The notes under the pieces were generated by a model. The model was not told the origin of the DNA, made no database searches, and saw nothing but the letters and a program-made list of their open reading frames with translations. Positions 55,515-64,000 of a DNA stretch of 64,000 bases are shown here, piece by piece; the stretch's first letter is position 1; every line of letters begins with the position of its first letter. The stretch covers positions 80,460,450-80,524,449 of the forward strand of contig OX123187.2 of NCBI GenBank assembly GCA_944739405.2, read 5' to 3'. The position numbers were made by a program, and so were the translations under genes. The DNA is from Euclidia mi. Taxonomy: Eukaryota > Arthropoda > Insecta > Lepidoptera > Erebidae.

Positions 55515-55640
55515 TCCAAGAATTACATCATCAGCCTTTAACAGTCCACTGCTGGACTAGGCCTCTCCTTTGAAAGGAGGAATAGGCCTACTATACCACG
55601 CTGGCCAAACGGGTTGGTATAGGGTTTGTATCAAGTTTTC
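55515..55640 (+). repeat. Fragment of an RTE-type or related 3' end
   Basis: The sequence acatcatcagcctttaacag followed by tccactgctggactaggcct is the usual plus-strand appearance of moth LINE 3' ends. The 36.97-kb remnant has the corresponding cagccaaaagacgtccactg. It is diverged, and no coding sequence is recoverable. Confidence 0.5.
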
Positions 55641-58024
55641 CTTCTCTAACAGTGTTGTTCTCTGCATAATATGCTTTCTCGGCGGCTCTTACGACACCCA
55701 TGGGATGATATGGGGTGATGACATTCCGTATTCTTAATCCAGCACCACACGGACAGAATTTAAAGAATTCCCGCAACATAATACGGCTTCAACTTCGTTA
55801 ACTGTTTAAAGCCCGTTTTTGCGGACAGAGAGAGGATTTTATGAACAAAATTTCAGTATTAACGAAGTCCATTCACATTAGAAGTCCATTCACATTATTA
55901 TTTTGATAACTCTGACGGCATTGAAAGGTTTTAATGGAGAGTGAATGAGATTGGACCGACTAGAAGATGGTATCCACACACATCCGGGCCGTGGGATGAT
56001 ATATCGGGACGGAGACGGGCCGGGGCCGTCACCGTGCTTCCGGGTTTCGGCCGGGATATTTTGTTCACACACGTCAGGGATGCAACTGGATCGTGGACGG
56101 GATGTCTTTAGAGCTTAAATTTTAATATTTAAATTATTCAAATTATGATTTGTGTTAAATATGCCAAAGGAAATTGCAATTTCCGATTCTAGTTCGAACA
56201 ACGTTCTCAAAATTGTCCTAAATACCAATAAGCACTTTTGACATTTAGTTGACATTCTTAACATATACTTATTTTAATTATTTGATTTTTTCTTGCGGAC
56301 GAACCCCTAAAAGGAGGAGTTCTCAAAATAATAAGAAGAATAGCCGAGGAAAAATAATCATAAAAATAATAAACTTCTCTGGGGGGCAGTCATTATCTCA
56401 ACATGAGACTAACGCAATCGGAGGGCAGAGTGACAGCTTTCAAACATCACCTTGGATGAAAAGAAAGCTTACAAATCATAGGGCAGCTTTGTGGCGAGCT
56501 GTCAGTGATCAAGTCAGGGCCTCGTCTTCGGCTTGCCGTTATTGGATGGTGTAACGAAATCCTATAGACCCCAGGCTGATTAAAATTTTAGTTTTCTTAC
56601 TAACTGGGTTTAAAATATCAAATTCAGCCTGCCAAGCAATTTGTGGACAGGTTCCCGCGCCCCTCCCCGCGCAGGACCATGGAATTCGTCCTTACTTTAT
56701 ATTCCTCTGCTGACAGCATTTACCAAACGTAAATGCTTATAATTGAATGAAAGTGGACATCAAAATACTAAAGACAGCGACATATTAGTATTGGTTTGTC
56801 ATCACAAAATCACTCTCCATATATTCATGCTCCGCATATTGGTACTTGAGTACAAGGCAGCGTTTCTCAGAGACGGCAGCTCCAGGGAGACGGAGAACAT
56901 GATCCAGGTATATATAGTATTATCGGCGCCGAGTATTTCAGCGATATCCAGTGTATAGTATTGAGCGTACAGTAACAGTCTCAGAACTGATGTCACAAAA
57001 TGCCTCCTTGCCGTAAGTCACAACATTGAAGCCCATACAAACATAGTCAATAAAAACGTATTAAGCCATCGTGCATATTTTGCAGGGAAGCTCTCGTTAC
57101 AATCGCCGCTAGATTAGCCGCCAGGACTTACGGCTTACCGCATGACCGACAGGTGGCTCTTCTTTCGCTCTTTAAAACCTTGTCAGCTGCTCTGTACTGG
57201 CCTGTACGCAGGTTTAGACAGCGATTGTAAAAGTCCTGCATTCTACCACCTGATCGCGAATACGAAGACTCCCATCATACATCGCTCGTCTTCACATCCA
57301 TCATCAACAAGGTACGAACCACTACTAATGTTACACGCGGTTATTAATAATATAACTATGTACAATATCTCATAGAAAACTTTATATTTTAGTCAGCCTG
57401 GTGGTGGTATGGTGTGATATAGACATAGGTACACAACAGAGTTATTAATGTTATACAGTTCATGCAATAAATTACAGTAAAGTGAATAAAAGACACTCAC
57501 CGGACTTTTAGCTGCGTCGCTGCTAAACTTACCCCTTGCCCTGTGCTGATCACCTTCTCTTGAAGTCGCTCGCCTTGTTCTTTGATATCACTAAGCACAA
57601 ATTATCGACCACCACTGAACCTCTTTCGCGCTAGGCCAGGTCCGATCTCCCTCGCGACATAAGACCAACTGCCCAAACTACCACGCTAGAGCGTTCCCGT
57701 GATCTGCCCTCTTCCCCGTCCTAAGACTGACTGTCTCGTCAAACACCACCACTACCACGTCACGCTGTCCTGGGACCTGACTAGCTCCGCCTCCTAAGAC
57801 CGACTGTCCAGTCAAACACCCCCAAGACAACGCCCCTGACCTCTTACTCCCTGATAGGGTCCGTTTCTTATGGTTGGTCCCTTTTTTATGATCCTCAACT
57901 ATACCGCATGTGAACACTACAGTGTAAATGTTTTCTCATATTTCATGGCTATTTCTTTACTCATATGCCTGTCACATAACTCTTATAAATTTGTCAACCT
58001 TGAGACGGAGGATCTCAGGTAGGA
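55641..58024. other. Unassigned sequence, some GC-rich patches
   Basis: No supported gene. Open stretches on both strands at 56740-57000 and a plus-strand stretch at 57085-57310 look partly protein-like but lack recognised motifs, and none is bounded by splice sites that I can defend. At 57720-57830 two similar 33-base segments (each beginning cctaagac) occur 64 bases apart. I cannot say what they belong to. Confidence 0.4.
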
Positions 58025-58955
58025 TGTCGGGGTTCGAGAGAAACACTGCTAGGCTGAACAGGTTCTTTATTATGTCTCACTACCGCTTACATACAGTATG
58101 ACCGAACTAGGTAAGCACTGGCCTGAGCTGGCTGGAGTGTAGACTCCTGCTGCTCTCCGACGCTCGCAGGGTAGCTGCTCGTAGGGTCGCCGATGAGCTG
58201 GCCAAGGTGCGCTGCGCAGGCAGCTCTGTGGTCGATGTTCAGGCTGAGCGGGTCTCAGGCGGTGCAGCCGATGTGGGCCGAGCGGTCAGGCTCAGGCGTC
58301 CGTGGCCTGGCTGTAGGAGCTCGTAGGCAGGAACGGAGGCTTGGGTGGCAGCTGGCTAGTAGCGGCACGGCGCCAGCAGCTCGTGGCTTGTAGCCCGTAG
58401 GAAGAAGACAGGTGCAGTGAGCTCGTAGGGTGAACTGGAAACAGCATAGAGAATACACAACAACCGGTCAGGAACAGGCGGTCCCTAGATCGGCTGTTAT
58501 GCTTAGGAGACACAGATACTACAGACAGAACGTATAGGCACACAGACAACTAGAATATGCTTACCCCCAGCGGGACAGTAGACAGAAAGTAGAATGTAGA
58601 ATAATCGCGAGGTGTAGCGGCAGCGTTCCGATGTCTAGGGAAAGTGACCATTCTACAACACGCACCCATCTTATATAGGCATAAACCTATGACTCACAAC
58701 TGCCTTTGGCTAGTGAATGTGACCATATTTGGTAATATTGCGAACGATGTCTGGCTAAGCTGGCGTTAAGCGCCTGCGAGATATTATAACGCAATACGTG
58801 TAGTATTACGTTACAACCTCTTAGAATTTATGAGTTTACTAATTGCAGAACCTTGGCGCCATCGTAGCGATAAGACAAACACATGTGGAAACAAGTATGC
58901 GACCTAAGGACTATATATTATTATTTAATTTGGTGTAGCCAGCAACACCATTACA
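58025..58955 (-). repeat. Large LTR (931 bp) of an LTR retrotransposon
   Basis: On the plus strand it starts TGTCGGGGTTCGAGAG and ends CACCATTACA, so it has TG...CA ends. The minus strand next to its upper edge carries a purine run, placing it as a 3' LTR. Much of the left half is GC-rich with ctcgtagg repeats. No second LTR and no gag-pol were found in the window. Confidence 0.6.
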
Positions 58956-58966
58956 TTCCCCCCTCT
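58956..58966 (-). other. Polypurine tract next to the 931-bp LTR
   Basis: The minus strand reads agaggggggaa directly before the LTR TGTAATGG. This is the classic PPT-LTR junction and shows that some internal sequence remains at its right. Confidence 0.55.
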
Positions 58967-61813
58967 GAAAATCAGACGCGTAGACTAAGTCATAGCGTAT
59001 GAGCTTTCACTACAGATACAATAGCATATGTATGAGAGTACGCCAGTTAAAACTGCATCTGGTCTTCCACCATTAACTATAGGCAAGTATCATACAACTT
59101 CCAATAAATAAGCACTGCTTCAATACCACTTATCCTAACTTATAGTTGATTGATAATAATAACCCTACTATACCCTTGCTAAGGCCGCACCGTACGATAC
59201 ACTAACTTACTATACTCCGCCCGTATCCATATTATGACAACATTGATGCTTATTACAATCCTGTAGCAATTGTTGCATCAACTGTGTCTAATCAAATACG
59301 AATGTTTAGCTTTGTCTATAAGAAATTATTAAAATTCTTATCTATCTGCATACTACTTCTCCTTAGACCTAAACTTCTTAGTAGATCTAGCGCACATAAC
59401 CGAGATCACCAGTTGCCCGTAACCTATGTATTCCAATAAGCCAAATGGCGTTTTAGCAATAAATTCTCAAAATTGTAGTATAATCTGTATAAGACATCCT
59501 ATCCATGCTTAAGATGGGAGTGTACATGCCAGATGTCTTCTTTATAAACGGGCAGCGTGGTATGATCAAGGTACCTGATTCGCCATTCTCATTCGTCGAA
59601 ATCGGGTTCAGTAGCGGGTGTACATAGCGTCAGGTAGCAGTGGCTGAAATAGTTCGCACACACTCGTATAAGAGACTAGTTTTATCAAAATTGACAGACA
59701 AGTAGTTGCAATAGTTTTATATAATGAGCTAAATAGTCGTAAACAATAGTATAGTGCAGTCGGTTTCCCCAGACGATAGCTCGACAGTCCCTACAACTAA
59801 ACAATTCTCAACTCGGTCCCACACTAGGAATGATTCCCATTTAGCTTGAATTGTACGCGCGGGGTTCGAACCCACAACATCCGGCGAGATGGCCGCTCCA
59901 ATCAGTTCTCCATTCGCATCATCAAGTGTATCGGCACTATGTCTACCATTAAGGCTCTGATTTTAGTTAACGTAAATAACAATCACTATTATTATTCGTG
60001 TAGTTGGATGCAGTTGCCAAATACATTATTGTCATAAAGAAAAGTTCTATATAATGAACGACATCCTTCCTTTAATATTGTATATCTGAGAGTCCGGATC
60101 AGAGGGACTTGCTTGAAGGTACTCGATGTTCGCGTTTATAGTTAGTAAAGATAAAAGAACTTAGCTCTGTGTAAGATGATCCGATGTGAGATATGTCCTC
60201 CCTTGACACATACTGCAACTGTCTTGCACTTTACTGGAAAGCCGCTGCTTTGTAATCACAGCTCCACGATCGCAACACCACGTGCGGTAGATGACGCAGG
60301 GTCCTGGAATTTTAAATGAAATGGCACGAGTATCAAACTTCCAAGATTAGTCATATAATATACGACTTCTGTTTGAGTACTAAACCCGGATACAAACTAA
60401 CAGATAATTAGAAGATGTGATGCGGATCACCAATGAATATTTTTCAGTATGCGTATTAAGTATATTGTATGAGTCTAGCAACAAAATATTATTTTTATTT
60501 GAACTCCAGAATCAAGTTAGCTGTTTACGAATATTATACGATACAGCTAAATTATGCACATGAGTCAAGCATGGATTGAGACGTTGTTAGCATACTGCTT
60601 ACACACCTCTCGAATCTCATGAGAAATATGAACTCAATGTCAAGCTATAAGCAAACCTGGGGCTCGAACCCTGGTACATTGAGCGCTCTTAAAAGGTATG
60701 TGTACATACCAGACATAACAAATACATACATCATTGCCACTGGCAATCACATTGTAACGCAGATGAATAAGTATTGTAAATACTCAGATAAACCCAATTC
60801 TGAGATAGCCTAAACTGTAATAGTTAGGTTTAATATTGATGTTTAGAATTATCACGTTTAGAATATCTATTTCATATGACGCACGGCGAGAATCGAACCC
60901 AACCCAAAGACGGCGTAAATGACTTACAAAAGCCATTCAGTTCCTTAAAACAATGCGCCACATGCGCAATCATATCTTAACAAAGTAGCCCATCCTGTCC
61001 TTTTCACGTGTGCGTTGGCGCGTTTGGACAAAGCACATCAATAATACAAAAGAACAATAGTTCCTTTCTAGCCTTCTTTCTTTTAACTAATAAACATCTT
61101 AAAGGAGAATGACCAAAACTGGGCTATTTTGTGGCACGTTTGCTTCTAAACCATTCATATCTAGAAAATCTTCTTTTATTTTATAGTTTTTTATATATAT
61201 ATATATATTAATTTTAATTTAAAGCAGAACGGGGATTTTTAGTTCAAAATTAAAAGTATCTGCGTTGTTCCGGTCGTGACATCGCCATTTCATATTCAAA
61301 ACTCATTTTGCATATTAAGGCAATTGTTTACAGTTTCTTGCAAACCCCTTTTAATAGGGAAAAATACATTCATAGTGAAAACAGGGTGACATAACAAAAG
61401 TTCTAATAAGCAAAATAACACCAAAATCTTATAATATTTTTAAAAATGTATTGTGGTGAAATATTTTCTATAAATAATATGTTTATCCTTTTTGCAACAT
61501 ATTACCCACGAAATAATGTTTTGTACTTATCGAAAAAATGAGAACATATTTTTACGCAAAGAAATATAAGCTTATTACTAGTCCAACCTCTCTGGTCTTA
61601 CGTCAGTTATTTTGACATGAAAACAGTCAAATTGCTTTTTCACCTATGCTCATATCTCTTTATTGGAAAATAAGTACATATTGACTTGAACAATCCTTTG
61701 TGGTCCAAACAAGTTTATTTCGAGTTATCAAGACTCGTGGGTTGACTAAAGTATGAGACAGTCTTTATTGGTAACATTAGTACCTATGTCGTCTGGACTT
61801 AGAACAACTAGCC
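58967..61813. other. Non-coding; tRNA-like SINE heads at 59855-59945, 60645-60680 and 60890-60960
   Basis: After the PPT the sequence has no gag-pol frame. Box-B-like motifs (plus strand ggttcgaaccca at 59863, gctcgaaccc at 60662, gaatcgaaccca at 60890) lie at the ends of tRNA-like stretches on the minus strand, probably SINE heads. A (TA)n run lies at 61192-61208. I see no gene. Confidence 0.45.
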
Positions 61814-62152
61814 GTGGTGAGGATTGCAGATATGTTAACTCTTCCTTTGCTAGTACCTCGGCAACAACACATGCGTTCTTTGGACAAGCTATCTGATTCG
61901 GAGCTCAATATTTTGACATCATGGATAGCACCAGTCTGTGTAAGTGTTGTTTACTTCTCTTGTCAATTCCTACAATTCTCTCGTGCTCTCCTCACTGAAT
62001 ATTCGAACTACTTTAATTGTTTGTTTCAGGAATTGAACGGAGTCTTATGTTTAATATGCTACACATTAATTGAAGCTGTTGTAACTTCTGAGGTCATACC
62101 TGCACCACATTATGGTATACGATATACGAGCTCCTGCTTCATTTTGAGGTGA
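61814..62152 (+). CDS. Small candidate gene, optionally two exons
   Basis: The frame from ATG at 61814 is open for 112 codons to a TGA at 62150. Inside it lies a sequence with perfect intron signals, GTAAGT at 61940 and TTTGTTTCAG ending at 62029. This 90-base intron keeps the frame (phase 0) and would shorten the product to 82 residues. The part before it has LVPRQQHMRSLDKLSDSELN and SWIAPVC; the part after has ELNGVLCLICYTLIEAVV. I do not recognise a family. No signal peptide or TM segment is evident beyond a modest hydrophobic stretch. An AATAAA at about 62185 would fit a 3' end. Confidence 0.35.
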   Translation: MVRIADMLTLPLLVPRQQHMRSLDKLSDSELNILTSWIAPVCVSVVYFSCQFLQFSRALLTEYSNYFNCLFQELNGVLCLICYTLIEAVVTSEVIPAPHYGIRYTSSCFILR

Positions 62153-62629
62153 TTTATTTGAAGAAGATTTAGGTATAATAACAAATAAAATAAAGAATAA
62201 CATAAAAACTGAGTTTCATTTACCTATTAAGCATAAAACAGTGTTGTTTTAATGCCAACTTTGTAATAAGGTCCAATGGAATGAGCTTATCTTTTGCAAA
62301 CTAGCCTCACTGAAATTCTCTTTAATTGTACCACATGGAATTGAGAATTCTCAGTAAGAAATACATCAGACTGAAAAAACTGCAAACTTTAATGTACAAG
62401 CGTTTGTTTCGTAGCTTCACTTCTTTTTACAACTATTTTCTATCATATTTTCTATATAAATTGTATGATGTATACAAATCGCGAAAGTTAAAAATCGATA
62501 ACTATTTTCTATATTGTATAATATACATAGAGGCTTCTAATAAATTCCAGTAATATGATTAAATCATATCATCACCGTCCTAGAGTTATGTCGGTTGCAT
62601 CCAAGACTTCAACGCCTACGAGCCCTGGG
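62153..62629. other. Non-coding AT-rich stretch
   Basis: AT-rich, with a Lys/Tyr-rich 75-codon frame at 62326 that looks incidental. No gene or repeat is supported. Confidence 0.4.
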
Positions 62630-62845
62630 TCCGCTTACTAGTCTAACCAGATGTGACAGAGTATTAGCTTTTCCATAGTCTGACCGCCATAACTCAAAGG
62701 GAAAGCGATATTGTATGTTTTAGACCAGTAAGTATCGGTTTATTGGAGGGTATTGACTCCCCGTAACGACGTGCGATGGTGAAAGATCTTCATGACAACT
62801 GGGACCGACGGCGTAACGTAAGTACTCTTCGAAGCACGGGCGATA
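62630..62845 (-). repeat. SINE family A, 5'-truncated and diverged
   Basis: On the minus strand it matches the reference SINE A (25459-25817) over its body, with gtccgcttactagtctaacc and gatcttcatgacaactggga on the plus strand as landmarks. The head is missing, and the right edge runs into a TA-rich run at 62845-62870. Confidence 0.7.
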
Positions 62846-62870
62846 TATACTATATATATATATGCTATTT

Positions 62871-63304
62871 ATATGATTAAATCATGAAACTATCACAATA
62901 CTTAACCTCAAAATATTTGAAATCTTTAATGTCCGATAGCTAAGAACTGCCACCGAATATCGTATTAATTTTTTCTTAATTTGATTAGGAGTATATTTAC
63001 TATATTTTACTGGTCAAATCATCGAGAAGCAAACTTAGCCCATCTTCCATACAAATTTGGTCATTCTCCTTTATTTCCCTGTTTGTTTTATCCTTTTTTT
63101 TTTCACACGCTGGCATTTGGAAACAAAATGTGCCAGATGTCGGCTTATTGCAATGCTTTTCTAGTTTGAGCAACAATTTTAAAACAAAACATTTTAAAAC
63201 AATGGTCACTAAACTCAGCTCCAGATGCACATTATCGGCGAGGTTTTAATTTCTGTTATAATAACAACAATGAACGAAATAATTACGTGTTGAATAATAG
63301 TGTG
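62871..63304. other. Non-coding AT-rich stretch
   Basis: No recognisable feature. Two opposite frames at about 63000-63230 overlap each other and carry no motifs. Confidence 0.4.
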
Positions 63305-63395
63305 CATTCTTTGAATGTTTGGGAATCGAACCCAAATTGTTTAAATTCACATTGCACGACTTCTATGAAGTCAACGCCGATCACTAGCCACATGA
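63305..63395 (-). repeat. tRNA-like SINE head
   Basis: On the minus strand, box-A-like tggctagtgatcgg and box-B gggttcgattccc lie about 45 bases apart, like a tRNA-derived head. The A and T arms are present, but the rest does not look like a cloverleaf gene. Confidence 0.5.
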
Positions 63396-63539
63396 GTATA
63401 ATATCTGAGAATCTAAACTCAACCAATATAATAAACTAATAGATACTTGTCCAAAGAACGCGTATGCATAAGATAGATATTATTACTAGATTTCGTAATT
63501 TAATACGTTTGTTGACACCATTTTGAAATATCGTAGCAA

Positions 63540-63806
63540 CAGGAATTGAACCCGCTATTTCAGTAAGTTTTTAGAAACCATTTTAATATATCGTAACAAC
63601 AGGAATCGAACCCGCTATCTCAGTAAGTTTGTTGAAAACATTTTAAAACATTGTAGCAACAGGAATTGAACCCGCTATTTCAGTAAGTTTGTAGAAACCA
63701 TTTTAATATATCGTAACAACAGGAATCGAACCTGCTATTTCAGTAAGTTTGTTGAAAACATTTTAACACATCGTAGCAACAGGAATCGAACCTGCTATTT
63801 CAGTAC
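63540..63806 (-). repeat. Tandem array of 60-bp units, each with a tRNA B-box
   Basis: About four and a half units of exactly 60 bp occur (borders at about 63541, 63601, 63661, 63721, 63781). Each carries aggaa(t/c)(t/c)gaaccc on the plus strand, which is ggttcgattcct, a box B, on the minus strand. Units alternate between two forms (gtagcaacaggaattg and gtaacaacaggaatcg), implying a 120-bp higher-order repeat. The array appears to have grown from the box-B part of a tRNA-like SINE. A further diverged motif lies near 63894. Confidence 0.85.
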
Positions 63807-64000
63807 GTTAGTGTAATAAATTCTTGTCCCACAACTCCAAAAAATTTTACTCATTATAAATTCTTAAATAATTCCCACTTGTTATATACAGGTATCGAAC
63901 AGGTTATCAACAATACGTCGCCGACGTTTCACAACAACATATCGTTACAGACATTGCTCAAGAGTCTAACCTGATTTAACAATACCTATATATTCCACGG

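Noticed and set aside
56802..57000. Minus-strand frame with LLLYAQYYTLDIAEILGADN, reminiscent of membrane receptor ends
   Set aside because: It is too short, has no family motif, and both strands are open here. A receptor call would be invention.
57085..57310. Plus-strand open stretch after a TTTTGCAG acceptor with protein-like Leu/Ala/Arg-rich sequence
   Set aside because: It hits a TAA after about 47 codons, has no recognised motif, and the opposite strand is partly open as well. I could not separate coding from chance.
58193..58549. Open frames in GC-rich LTR DNA on both strands
   Set aside because: They lie inside the 931-bp LTR, show repeat-driven composition and have no family motif.
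59855..59945. tRNA gene on the minus strand
   Set aside because: Box B is present, but the arms do not pair as a cloverleaf and repeat-like sequence follows. It is better read as a SINE head.
1..64000. CRISPR arrays, operons, phage or integron features
   Set aside because: The window shows introns, SINEs and LINEs of an animal genome. The only regular array (63.5 kb) has 60-bp units without spacers.

Overview
The window is eukaryotic and looks like insect, most likely moth (Lepidoptera), intergenic and intronic DNA. It is AT-rich, has no long host gene, shows GT-AG type splice signals, and is packed with dead or dying transposable elements. These include several tRNA-derived SINE families, CR1-, R1- and RTE-type LINEs, Ty1/copia and gypsy LTR elements, a Transib (RAG1-like) transposase and terminal-inverted-repeat elements. 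The A-tailed retroposon and the SINE 3' ends are of types I know from moth genomes. That placement is from memory and family resemblance, not from a search.

Layout. From 1 to 6.4 kb is mostly featureless, with SINEs, a GC-rich repeat and one open putative exon (5888-6110, minus). From 6.5 to 10.9 kb is a near full-length but dead CR1-like LINE (minus). From 11.0 to 16.0 kb is a copia element (minus) that has lost its reverse transcriptase, with an ORF1-only 'half-LINE' nested inside it. From 16.9 to 18.3 kb is a chimeric SINE/R1-LINE insertion bounded by one 16-bp target-site duplication. From 20.8 to 22.3 kb is a TIR element. Between 22.8 and 32.7 kb lie four minus-strand exons of a neuroligin/type-B carboxylesterase-like gene. 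They are in consistent splice phase but carry in-frame stops. From 36.9 to 38.2 kb are RTE and CR1 remnants. From 38.5 to 41.8 kb is a TTAA-flanked TIR element containing a Transib transposase pseudogene and a short Harbinger-like remnant. From 43.6 to 45.4 kb is a 5'-truncated LINE whose RT catalytic motif is intact. From 46.5 to 55.4 kb is a tandem pair of about 1.4-kb repeats, the first split by a young gypsy element (480-bp LTRs, tRNA-Lys-type primer site, 4-bp target duplication). From 55.4 to 64 kb is unassigned DNA with a 931-bp LTR, tRNA-like SINE heads, a small two-exon candidate and, at the right end, a 60-bp tandem array carrying a tRNA B-box in every unit.

The genes do not form a pathway. 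What the window records is a history of nested insertion: SINE in SINE, retroposon in gypsy, gypsy in repeat, half-LINE in copia, and Transib apparently inside another TIR element. The only host-gene signal I can defend is the neuroligin-like exon series and two unidentified exon candidates. I found no CRISPR, operon or prokaryotic feature and no intact protein-coding host gene.
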